A stretch of DNA of 64,000 nucleotides, taken from the NCBI RefSeq assembly GCF_037893015.1, contig NC_133658.1, forward strand, positions 251,664,518-251,728,517, given 5' to 3'. This stretch comes from Macrotis lagotis (lineage: Eukaryota > Chordata > Mammalia > Peramelemorphia > Peramelidae). Below the pieces are notes generated by a model, which saw only the letters and a program-made list of their open reading frames with translations, was not told the origin of the DNA and ran no database searches. The position numbers and the translations under genes are program-made. Below, piece after piece: positions 23,550 through 33,915 of the stretch. Numbering within the stretch: the first letter of the stretch is position 1; every line of letters starts with the position of its first letter.

Positions 23550-23755
23550 CAACATTCATTTTTTGAAAGATTTTGAGTTCCAAGTTTTTCTCCCTCCCTC
23601 TCTCTCCTATCCCCTCTCTGAGAGAGTTAATAAGCTGATATAGGTTAAATATATGCAATTATGTAAAATATACTTCTACATTAGTCATGGTATAAAAGAA
23701 GAAAGAGAACAAAAGGAAAAAGCCACAAAAAAGTGAAAATAGTATGCTTTGATCT

Positions 23756-24402
23756 TAGGGCTATGTTTTAAAAATGTATTAGCTTCTGCTAGATTTGTCC
23801 GTCAGAATTGTAAATGGAGCACATGGAGCAAATGGAGCAGTCTGCCAGGGACTTTGACTTATTCTAACTTCACCTAAGGAGAAAACTGAGGTACAAGGAA
23901 GGGAAGGAACTGGCTCCATGCCAGATAGGTAAGAGGCAGAGCAGACAATTGGACCCAGGAGTCCTGACTGCTAGTTCCATGGTCTGGCCATTAGTTCTGT
24001 GGATGGATTGAAAAGCATGTCCAATAATTCTAAGCTCAAATGCTTGGTTAATCATTTTCACATTCATTATTAATGCTTGGTAATGAAAACCTGATCAGAT
24101 AGAAGGCCGGCCTCAGACCTCACTTAAAAGAAGGATTGAACTCCAAATGAATAGATGGTTGTGGGGGTGGGGTGGGGGGAGAGGAGGGAGAGTAGGGAGA
24201 GGAAAGAAATGGAGAAAGGGGGGGAATGGGATCCTTGAATTAATGAGAAGGGAACCGCTAGTCCAATTCTCCACATCCCCTCCCTATAGGATATCAGTCC
24301 CCTTCCTACAACATCTTTCACATGTTTTTATGCTATGTAATAAATGATAAATAATCATCATTAGCTAGCATTTAAGATTTTCTAGTACTTTATGTAAGTT
24401 GT
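23756..24402. other. Intergenic DNA, no gene
   Basis: A reverse MIR-like fragment may lie at 23860-23990. A G-rich purine stretch (GGGGGTGGGGTGGGGGGAGA and following, 24161-24232) has several G-runs that could form a quadruplex. No coding exon is seen. Confidence 0.45.
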
Positions 24403-24551
24403 CTTTTTTTTTAAGGTCTTTGCAAGGCAAATGGGGTTTAGTGGCTTGCCCAAAGCCACACAGCTAGGTAATTATTAAGTGTCTGAGACTGGATTTGAAC
24501 CCAGGTACTCCTGACTCCAAGGCTGGTGCTTTATCCACTATGCCACCCTCT
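24403..24551 (-). mobile_element. Short tRNA-derived SINE
   Basis: Reverse copy from TTTTTTTTTAAGGTCTTTGC to TATGCCACCCTCTTCC; the final head bases are diverged. Confidence 0.85.
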
Positions 24552-24807
24552 TCCTGATATCTTATCCATTTTGCCACCTTATTTCATCCAATAAGGAGTT
24601 GATTATCCTCCCCATTCCATTGTAGAATAGTTTTGCTTCTTAGACATTCTTTATCACAATGAGCCAAAATATGCCCATCAAAACTTTTACCCATTATCCC
24701 AACTTTACCCTCTAGGGCCAATTAGAATGTATCTCATTCTCCACTTCTTACCAGGTAGCCCAGTTAGTCAGCCTTATATATTAAGCTCCCACTATATGCA
24801 GAGCTAG

Positions 24808-24935
24808 GAGAAAACTTGGAGTAATAAACAGTCAGTCTCAGAGTCAGGAGGACCTGAATTCAAGTCTCATCTTTGACACAAACCTTTGTTTGTGTGACCT
24901 TGGGCAAGTCATAATTTCTTATTGCTTTAGGAAAC
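24808..24935 (+). mobile_element. Diverged plus-strand tRNA-derived/MIR-like SINE
   Basis: GTCAGGAGGACCTGAATTCA, then TGTGTGACCTTGGGCAAGTC, define the element. Confidence 0.6.
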
Positions 24936-26499
24936 ATTCTAAGAAGATAAATCGCAGAATAGGTGGTGATTTCTAGTGATAGATTTCCTCCCTGGGAGTG
25001 AAATCTGATCCATTGTATGACAGGGCAGCTTCTATCTAAGGGGTCCTTCTCATATTAACATTCATTATTATCTATTCTATGTTCTGAGGACCCAGGATAT
25101 GAGAGGTTTGATCTTATGAAGTTTGTTGTTATGGGCTCGATGTGGGTAGCGGATAGATGGGATGGGGAGAACTGAAGAAGAAAAATCAAGATGGGCTTTC
25201 AGAGAGTGAATGCAGAAAAACAGTTTGTGATAGATTTGAATCTTAGGGCTTGCGATTTACTCCTTGGAGGAAAGCAACATTTTGGTGGTGGGCAAGGGGC
25301 TCAGGGAAGGAAAGTAGACAGCTTTCCTGTTGGGTAGGAAAAAAGATGAGGGATCCAATAAGAAGAGGATTAATGATCATTAGACCTAGGTTCTAATGAC
25401 TCTGCCACTAGCTTCTTGTGAGATCTTGAAGATGATTATTTTTTTTTTTTACTGAGTCTCAGTTTTCTCATAAAATGATGGCACTCCTTTTAGTTCTGAC
25501 ATTCTATGTTCTAAAGGTCCTCCCAGCTCTGCCATTGTGTTCTAAAAGTCTTCCCAGGTCTGATGATCTATAAATTCAAATCATCTTCTTCTCTTCACTG
25601 AGAAGTAGGAAAAGCAAAGTGTTGTTCTTTTTCAAATGCTTTACAACCCTGCCTTTACTTGACTGCTTTCCCATTTCAAGGCTACTCTTGATGGGAAATC
25701 ATTTTAGCCAGATTTTCTATTAATATCATGGAGAAGTAAGGGAGAAGAGGAAGAGGGAAAAGTGATCTACAACATGAGTTGCTGGGGCTCTTAGGAAGAG
25801 CCCTTCATAGAGCTCTAAAGTAGACTATAAAGAATCATCAGGAAAGTTGAGACCACAAACAATGCTTTTAATGAAGTCAGCCAGGAGGAGATGGGGCAAA
25901 TACAAATTGCAAACATACAAGAAAACAAACTTGGAAACATTAAAAATAAATCTATGTATAGTTTTACAAAAGTATCAAGGGTAATAGTGGTTAGAGGGGA
26001 GATGGCAGAAAAATCCCCAACCTTGATTCCCTTCTCTCCTTCCCAGGACCCTGGAAAACCTATCCAGTGTAAGCTTGTGGTGTCCTCAAGTCCCCTCAGG
26101 ATAGATCCTCACCTCAGTACTCCATCGCTGGTGTATGGAGGGCTCAGACTCTCATTCTCTCCAGACAGTGGTGACTCTAGTAGGGAATTGCCAGCTGATT
26201 TAATTACCCAGATGGGAAATTGACTGTGACAAACTCATCTCCTACAGGATTAATGACTGCATTATCTTCACTGGCAATTATTTGTCTCAGAACAAATTTA
26301 GGAATGTAGATACAAGTTGGAAATAGAGTCTGGTATCTCAGAGAGTAGAGAGAATATGTCTCTGTATGTCTCACAAAGGAAATTCACTTCCCCCACTCTC
26401 CTCCTTCCCTGAGAATTTAAGGAAAATTGGACATAAATTCAGGAGTTATTTTGATTTTACAGAAAGGTCTCAGCTCCAGGTTTCTTTAAAATGGATTTT
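24936..26499. other. Mostly single-copy intergenic DNA
   Basis: A plus-strand MIR-like element with three tail units occupies about 25380-25580. Around 25740-26300 the sequence looks single-copy and includes a 110-codon open frame (25891-26223) with no recognisable domain. The AT-rich stretch at 26195-26290 contains TTTAATTACC and TTAATGACTG and might be a conserved non-coding element. Confidence 0.4.
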
Positions 26500-26643
26500 T
26501 TTTTTTTAGGTTTTTGCAAGGCAAATGGGGTTAAGTGGCTTGCCCAAGGCCACACAGCTAGGTAATTATTAAGTGTCTGAGACCAGATTTGAACCCAGGT
26601 ACTCCTGACTCCAAGGCCGGTGCTTTATCGCCACCTAGCCACC
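26500..26643 (-). mobile_element. Short tRNA-derived SINE
   Basis: Reverse copy with AAATGGATTTTT target repeats on both sides and a small deletion (TTTATCGCCACC) near the head. Confidence 0.87.
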
Positions 26644-28099
26644 CCTTCAAATGGATTTTTATCCCTGTTTTCCCATGTCAGGGAATTTGCATAGTTGAAC
26701 AAGGCTTAGAGAAACCTTTAGTCTGTGGTGGTAATAGAATGGAAAGAAAAAAAGAAAGCCTATTATGTTCCAAGCACAGTATTAAGTACTGGTGATACAA
26801 AGAAAGGCAAAAGATAATCCCTGCCCTCAAGAAGCTCGCAGTTTAATATTTTAAAAAAGATGAAAGGTATCGGATTGTGGGAAAGAAGGGGTGCATTCTG
26901 GGTGGAGGAAATAATAAATTGCATTTTCTACCTGCAACTGGGAGGGAAATGATAATGAGGCTTCCCTGACCTGTTCCTTAAATAGAAGAGCAGGAATGCC
27001 TAAATTCACTCTTCACCCACTCTAATCAAAAGGAGGGAGGAGTTCACTAGAAAGGCTATGAGGAGGTATGAGTTTCAGAGCTAATGTAATCTTTCAACCA
27101 TACTTTCTGGAGACAATGATGAAGATCAAGTGACTTTCCCGGCTCAAATAGCTACTAGGTGATTAAAGTCAGATTTGAACTTCCTGACTCAAGTCCCAGG
27201 GCTCAATACACTGAGTCACCTAGACTTGAGGGGAAGGGGAAATGCAAGGGCTGTCAAAGGCTTGGGTTTAATCCACTGGTTCTGTCAGTTGCTTTATGAC
27301 CTTGGGAAAATTACTCCTCTTCTTTGGGGCTTAGGTTTCTCCATTGAGAGACAAGGAGAATAGACTTGATGGACAGGAGAGAGACAATATCATATCGTGT
27401 CAAGAACACTAAATTTGTAGTCGGTTGACATTACCTTTGTGAACTTGGGCAAATCATTCACTTAACCTACTTGAGTTTCAGTTTTCTCATCTGTAAAAAT
27501 GGTGGTGGTGGGGTTGTACTAGATGACCAGTGAAGTTTTCCAGTTTTACACCTATGATTCTGTGATCTCTAAGTTTTTTTTAACTCTTGCATTTCTTGTT
27601 CTAATACAAAATCCAGTTCTAACATTCAATTTGATTAAATTTGGCAATCAATTATATTCAAGGAACTGTGCTAGGTACTATCATTAAAGGTCTTTTCCAA
27701 TTCTAGCATTTTGTGCTCTAAAGTCTCTTAGCTCTCATATTCTATTTTCTAAGATCTCTTAAACTTTGACTTCTTATGCTTTCAGGCTCCTTCCAGCTCT
27801 AATATTTTAGAAGTCTTTTCGCAGAGGATGAGAAAGAGAAAGGCAACAGTGAATCTGTGAACTATGCAAAGAGATAAGCAAAGGCAGATGCTTCTTGTGG
27901 GACCCACAGAGATTGGTTGCAAAATGAATTTGAGATTAGAGGAAGCAGGTTCATTCCTTAAGGTCCAGGAAATATTTCCTAGAAGCTAAGAGATTCTCAG
28001 GTAGAATTTACATTAGCAGAAAGAGTGGCTCCTTGGCTACATAACCTATTATTTTTCTAGTTATGATCCAGTTTCTCAGAGGACACGTTTATTTAATAA
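26644..28099. other. Intergenic DNA with MIR-like repeats
   Basis: About 26745-26855 matches an old repeat reading GTTCCAAGCACAGTATTAAG, then CCCTGCCCTCAAGAAGCTC. Reverse MIR-like sequence lies at 27110-27220 and plus-strand MIR-like at 27380-27560, followed by degenerate tail units to 27830. No gene is seen. Confidence 0.5.
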
Positions 28100-28184
28100 A
28101 ACAATCTGCCCTCCCCCTTACCATTCCCTGTGCCCTTTCTATTAGCTTCTTCCTCTCTTAGTTCCCTGATGGGTTAGATGAATT

Positions 28185-28216
<32 letters not shown>

Positions 28217-29145
28217 AGTATTTTACTCTTTGAACCAGTTCAGATGATCAGATGAGAGTGAGGTTCAAGCATTGCCCTTTCTCCTCCATTTTCCCCTTTA
28301 CAATAAAATAAAAGCTCTTTTATGTGAGATACTTTCCCATGTTTTCTCTTTTCTCTCTTTTCTCCCTTCTCCTGATACATTCCTCCTTTTCACTCTTCCA
28401 TCCTTTTTTTTAAGCTCATTCCTACATAATAGACTCACACCCATCCAGGCCTTCTACCTATATGTAGACTATAACTGCCCTAAAAATAACAATATTCTTG
28501 TTCATCATATGTTTAATGTCTCCATATAGAAATGTAAACAATTTAACCTTGTTAAGTTTCTTATGCTTTCTCTTCCATGTTTACCTTTTCGTGTTTCTCT
28601 TGAGTCTTGTACTTGAGTGTCAACTTTTCTGTTCAGCTCTGATCTTTAAATGAGAAATTCTTGAAAGTTTTCCATTTTGTTGTTTATTTTTTTCCTTTGT
28701 AGGACTATAGTCAGTTTTGCTGGGCAGTTTATTTTTGGTTTAAGTTTTAGCTTCTTTGCCTTCTAGAATATCATATTCTAACCCCTTCACTCCTTTAAAA
28801 TGGTAGCTATTAAAGTTGTGTGATCCTGATTATTACTTCATGATATTTGAATAATTTCTTTCTGGTTGTTTGGAATATTATTATTCCTGGGAGTTGTTAT
28901 TATGGGAGGTCATTAGCGAATTCTTTTAATTTTACTTTGCCATCTTGTTCTATGATATCTGGGAAGTTTTCCTTTATAATTTCTTGAAATATTTTGCATG
29001 AGTTATTTTTTTAAAAACATGAGTTTGAATTAGTCCAATAATTCTTAAATTATCTTTCTTTAATATATTTTCCAGGTAATTTATTTTCCTAATGAGATAG
29101 TTCACATTTTCTTCTATTTTTTCAAACTATTGACTTTAATTTTTT

Positions 29146-29503
29146 TTTTAAGGTTTTTGCAAGGCAGTGGGGTTAAGTGGCTTTGCCTAAGCAGAGCTAG
29201 GTAATTATTACATAACTAGGTAATTATTATTTTTTTTAGGTTTTTTTTTTTTGCAAGGCAAATGGGGTTAAGTGGCTTGCCCAAGGCCACACAGCTAGGT
29301 AATTATTAAGTGTCTGAGACCAGATTTGAACCCAGGTACTCCTGACTCCAGGGCCGGTGCTTTATCCAGTGCGCCACCTAGCTACCCCACAACTAGGTAA
29401 TTATTAAGTGTTGAATTTTTAAGAATTATTAAAAGGTCGAATTTGAACTCAGGTTCTCCTAACTCTAGGACTGGTGCTGTATCCACTGCACCACTAGCTG
29501 CCC
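29146..29503 (-). mobile_element. Short SINE split by a second SINE
   Basis: The outer reverse SINE begins at 29146 (AAGGTTTTTGCAAGGCAGTG) and resumes after 29390, ending CCACTAGCTGCCCT at 29503. The inner insertion uses its GTAATTATTA block as target. Confidence 0.85.
29230..29390 (-). mobile_element. Short tRNA-derived SINE nested in another SINE
   Basis: Full reverse copy flanked by AACTAGGTAATTATTA at 29214-29229 and 29391-29406. The inner element is less diverged than the outer one. Confidence 0.9.
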
Positions 29504-29869
29504 TGACTTTAATTATTTCTTGATCTATTAATGGATCATTACCCTCCACTTGACCAATTCTGCTTTTTAAATAATAATTTTCTTTATTAAGGTTTTGTAC
29601 CTCTTTTACCAAGTTGCTAATCCTTTTTTCATAATTTACTTGAATTGTTATAATTTCTTTTCCCAATTTTTTTCCCTACTGCTTCCATTTGATTTAATTG
29701 TTTTTCTCTTTTATTCAATTTTTTTCTTTTGCTTTTCTAGGAATTCTTATTTGGCTTGAATCCAGGTTAGATTTCTTTTTCCTTCTGAGGTTTTGGTTGA
29801 AGATGTTTCCAAGTCATTGTTCTTCTGATTTTGTATTTTGAGCTGCCCTAGTTCCATAGAAACTTTTCA

Positions 29870-30455
29870 TTTATTTTATTTTATTTTAGTAACTAGTATT
29901 TTATCTTTTCCAATTACATGTAAAGATAATTTTCAACATTCATTTTTGAAAGATTTCTAGTTAAAATTTTCTTCCTCTCTCATCCTCCCTCCCCAAGATA
30001 GAAGGCCACATAACTTATACATTTGCAAACATGCTAAACATATTTCCACATTAGTCACGCTGTGAAAAAAGTAACAGAAACAAAGGGAAAAGTCATGAAG
30101 AACAAAAACAAAAAAACAAGTGAAAAATAACATGCCTCAATCTGTATTGAGACTTCATAGTTTCTTCTCTGAATATGAACAGTATTTTCTGTCATGAATC
30201 TTTTGGTAGTGATAAGAAGAGCCAAGACAATCATAGTTGATCATTTTACAATGTTGTTGTTACTTTATACAAAGTTCTCTTTCTTCTGCTCACTTCACTC
30301 TGCATCAGTTCACATAAGTCTTTTCAGGGTTTTCTGACATCCACCTGGTCATCATTTCTTATAGCAAAATAGTATTCCATTACATTTATATACCTCATCT
30401 TGCTCAATTATTCCCCAATTGATGAGCATTCCCTCAATTTCCAATTCATAGAAAG
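29870..30455 (-). mobile_element. L1 LINE 3' end
   Basis: Second 3' UTR type (AAAGATAATTTTCAACATTC, GGAAAAGTCATGAAG) into ORF2 C-terminal nucleotides (ATAGTATTCCATTACATTTA, CAATTGATGAGCATTCCC). Confidence 0.8.
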
Positions 30456-30650
30456 TTTTTATAGTGAGGTTCTCTTTTTGTTGTTTGCTCATTTTCCCAC
30501 CTTATTTCTTCTTTTGTCTTTCCATCTTTTCTTTTCTCCCCACCCAAATTATATGCAAAGATAGATTTCCTTTTTTCTATACACATTTGAACAGTCTTTT
30601 ATTTTGCAGTTACAAAGATAAAAAATTAAAATCAAAATTAAAGAATAATA

Positions 30651-30803
30651 ATAGGTGGCACAGTGGATGGAGCACTGGCCCTGGAGTCAGGAGCACCTGA
30701 GCTCAAATCCGGCCCCAACAATAACCCAGTTGTGTGACCCTGGGCAAACCACCCCAACCCCATTGCCCTGCAAAAACCAAAAAACCCCCCAAAATAAAAT
30801 ATA

Positions 30804-30835
<32 letters not shown>

Positions 30836-31370
30836 TATAATTATAGGGGCAGCTAGATGGCACAATGGACAGAGCACCTGCCCTGGAGTCAGGAGCACCT
30901 GGGTTCAAATCTGGCCTCAGACACCCAACAATCATCCAGCTGTGCAGCCCTAGGCAAGCCACCCAACCCCATCTGTCCTGCAAACCCCCCCCCCCAAATA
31001 GTAATAATAATTAAAAAAATGTGCTTCAGTCTGTGTTCCAACACCACCAGCTCTGTCGCGGGTGGGTCACATCCTTTAGGATAAGTTCATCACAAAAGCT
31101 ACTTCTATATTTTTCCACTGTTACCATTGCTGATTGCAACTCCCTCCATTCATTTTTCCCTACTACTATTTTTTTCTCTCCTTTCACTCTTTCCCTCTTC
31201 TTAAATGCACTCTTCCCCTCTTCTTAAATGTACTGTAGGGTAGCTGAGTGGCACAGCAGACTGATCACCGGCCCTGGGGCCAAGAGCCCCCATACCACCC
31301 CAAGGCCCAGCAACCACTGGGCCCTGTGGTCCGGGACAGGCCATCCAATCCTAGCCCCTTGCAAGAAGTA
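30651..31370 (+). mobile_element. Cluster of three C-rich short SINE copies
   Basis: Copies at about 30651-30785, 30846-31000 and 31238-31370 lie in the same orientation. Compared with the other copies they have many T-to-C changes (CACCCCAACCCCAT instead of CACTTAACCCCAT). The third is very diverged. An (AAT/GAT)n tail lies at 30803-30845. Confidence 0.75.
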
Positions 31371-31379
31371 AAAAAAGAA

Positions 31380-32460
31380 AATGTATTATATTTGACCTCT
31401 CTCCCCCACAGTTCACCCTCTCCTCCATCACTCACATCCCCCCCTTCCCCATCCCCCCCTCCTTATTCTAGTTGTCTATACCCCATTGAATATATATGCT
31501 GTTTTCTCTCCAAGCCACCTCTGATGAGAGCGAAGGTTCCCTAATTCCCCCTCACCTTCCTGCCTTCCGTATCATTGCAATAGCTCGTTGTAATAAAAAA
31601 ACTTATTATATGAAATATCTTAGCCATTCTACCTCTCCTTTCTCTTACTCCCATTACATTTACCTTTTAGCCATTGACTCCATTTTTACAATACATTGTA
31701 TCTTCAAATTCAGCTCTCTCCTGTGCTTCATTTATAAAAGCTCCTTCTACCTGCTCTATTAAATGATAAGTTTCTTATATTATCAGTATCATTTTTCTAT
31801 GCAGGAATACATGTAGTTAATCATCATTAAGTCCCTCATATTTTACCCTTCTCCTCCACTCTCTATGCTCCACCTGAGGCCTGTATTTGAAGATCAAACT
31901 TTCTGTTCAGCTCTGGCCATTTTAACAGGAACATTTGAAATTCCCCTGGTTCATTGAAAGTCCATCTTTTTCCCCCTGGAAGAGGACATTCAGTTTTTCT
32001 GGATAGTTGATTCTCGGTTGCATTCTAAGCTCTTTTGCCTTCCGGAGTATTATATTCCAAGCTCTACGAGCTTTTAATGTAGTTGCTGCTAAGTCCTGTG
32101 TGATCCTGACTGCAGCTCCATGATATTTGAGTTGTGTCCTTCTGGCTGCTTGTAATATTTTCTCTTTGACTTGGGAGTTCTGGAACTTGGCTATAATATT
32201 CCTGGAGGGATTTTTTTTGGGATCTCTTTCTGGGGGAGATCAGTGGATTCCCTCAATTTCTACTTTGTCTTCTGCTTCTAGGATATCAGGGCAATTTTCC
32301 TGTAGAAAAATGAGAATAATGTGACTTTTTTTATTATCCCAGAATTTTATTTATTTTTATCAGAATTTTATTTGAGTCATTTTTTATAATGTTGTTTCGA
32401 AGTTTGGATTGGGAGAACTCAGCAGATATGATCAATTCCCTCCACCATCTTGATTCCACC
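31380..32460 (-). mobile_element. L1 LINE, ORF1 C-terminus and inter-ORF spacer
   Basis: The minus strand reads FQNSQVKEKILQAARRTQ, then YHGAAVRITQDLAA and AWNIILRKAKELRMQPRINY, typical of the L1 ORF1 RNA-binding and C-terminal domain. After a frameshift it reads WPELNRKFDLQIQASGGA and a stop (plus-strand CTA at 31863-31865). About 480 bases of non-coding spacer follow toward 31380. Confidence 0.75.
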
Positions 32461-32814
32461 TTCTAACATGAATTTTTTCAACTCCTCTGTTGTAGGAAGA
32501 CATTTCATAAAATGCTCTCAATCTACTTGCAAATTTCACTGAAAATCTTTTTGAAAGAAAAAAATTAAGTGAATTTAATTAGTAATAGAGATTCATATAG
32601 TTAAAGGACATTAAAGGGATAATCAAAGCATACAAAGTTTTATAAAGAAGAAATACAGGCAGTCTATAGCCATATGGAAAAAATGGTATAGCTCACTAAT
32701 TAGAGAAATAAAAATTAAAGTTACTCCAGATTTTACCTTATACTCATTGGATTAACAAAGTTGACAAAAAAGGAAACTGAAATGTTGGACGGGGGTTGGA
32801 AAAGGAGGCACACT

Positions 32815-33050
32815 CTTATTTAGTCTTGTCCAACTCTTTGTGACTCCTTTTGGGGTTTTCTTGACAAAGATTTTGGAAATGGTTTAATGTTTCTTTTTTT
32901 TCCAGTTCATTTTACATATGAGGAAATTGTGGCAAATGGAATTAAGTGACTTGACTAGCATCACACAGCTAGAGGCTGGATTTGAACTCAGGAAGATGAA
33001 TCTTTCTGACTCCAGACCCAGCACACTACCCCCTGCAACACATAACTGTC
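32815..33050 (-). mobile_element. SINE of a third type (GTCTTGTCCAACTCTTTGTG tail), reverse
   Basis: Reverse element with a 3' region reading AACTCTTTGTGACTCC, then GGGTTTTCTTGACAAAG, before the usual CATTTTACATATGAGGAAA and SINE head. Other copies: about 48083-48335 (minus) and 58494-58740 (plus). CACTCTTATT-like repeats flank this copy. Confidence 0.65.
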
Positions 33051-33379
33051 TTAAAAATTCACTCTTATTGGAACCATAAATTGGTCAAACTATTCTGGAA
33101 AACAATTTAGAACTATGCCTCCAAAGTTTCTATTCATTGACACAGTGATATTACAATTTTTGCCTATACTCTGAACAGTTCAAAGGAATAAGAAAATGTC
33201 CTATAATGTACAAAATAGTTATTAAAGATTTTTTTGGTAGTGGTTAAGTACTGGAAACTGAGGGGAGGGGGAGTTGTTCTTCAGTTGGAGAATAGCCAAA
33301 TAAATTATGACACATGAATAAAATGGAATTCTATGATGCTCTAACAACTGATGAAAAAGTTTCAGAAAAACCTGGGAAT

Positions 33380-33540
33380 AGGGTGGCTAGGTGGTGCAGT
33401 GGATAAAGCACCGGCCCTGAAGTCAGGAGTACCTGGGTTCAAATCTGGTCTCAGACGCTTAATAATTACCTAGCCGTGTGGCCTTGGGCAAGCCACTTAA
33501 CCCCATCTGCCTTGCAAAAACCTAAAACCCCCCCCCGCCC
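33380..33540 (+). mobile_element. Short tRNA-derived SINE with 13-bp target duplication
   Basis: Full plus copy flanked by AAAACCTGGGAAT at 33367-33379 and 33541-33553. Confidence 0.9.
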
Positions 33541-33915
33541 AAAACCTGGGAATACTTGAATGAACTGACATAGAATGAAATGAATGGTAATAGAAAAACT
33601 TGTAGAATAACACCAACATTGTAAAATAAACAATTCTGAAGTGATTAAGAACTCAGTTCAATTCAGTGATCAGTCATAATTCTAGAGGACCAAGGCTGAG
33701 GAAAACTACCCATTTCTTTACAGAAAGGTGATAGAATAATATGCAGAATGAGACAAACATTTTTGAATGTAGCCAATGTGAGAATTTGTTTTTCCTGATG
33801 ATTCTTATTTGTTACAGAGATTTTGTTTTTCTTTTCTTTTTTTTCAGTGCTAGGATGGGAAGGAAGAAAACATAAAAGGTTGAAAATTGAAAAATAATTT
33901 TAAAAAGTTATTCAT

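Larger units (their letters stand above)
22965..23755 (-). mobile_element. L1 LINE 3' UTR, host of a nested retro-insertion
   Basis: The outer element (22965-23038 and 23550-23755) is the second L1 3' UTR type: AAAGACAATTTTCAACATTC joined, after the insertion, to GAAAGATTTTGAGTTCCAAG. A 511-base block at 23039-23549 interrupts it. Confidence 0.75.
28100..29860 (-). mobile_element. L1 LINE, ORF1 and inter-ORF spacer, with nested SINEs
   Basis: On the minus strand, 29666-29510 encodes a coiled-coil-like segment (KEVQNLNKENYYLKSRIGQV, then DPLIDQEIIK) typical of L1 ORF1. The rest of ORF1 continues from about 29140 to 28600 in broken frames. Its downstream region (28250-28600) aligns by eye with 60940-61300 and 31500-31860. 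A (TC)n tract is at 28184-28210. Confidence 0.7.
32640..33915 (+). mobile_element. L1 LINE 3' end interrupted by two SINEs
   Basis: Plus-strand ORF2 C-terminal and 3' UTR nucleotides (CTCACTAATTAGAGAAATAA, GGAACCATAAATTGGTC, TGGAGAATAGCCAAATAAAT, CCTGGGAATACTTGAATG). A longer SINE interrupts at about 32815-33050 and a short SINE at 33380-33540. Confidence 0.75.

Noticed and set aside
25891..26223. 110-codon plus-strand open frame as a possible gene
   Set aside because: No domain, no splice or promoter context, low-complexity composition typical of chance frames.
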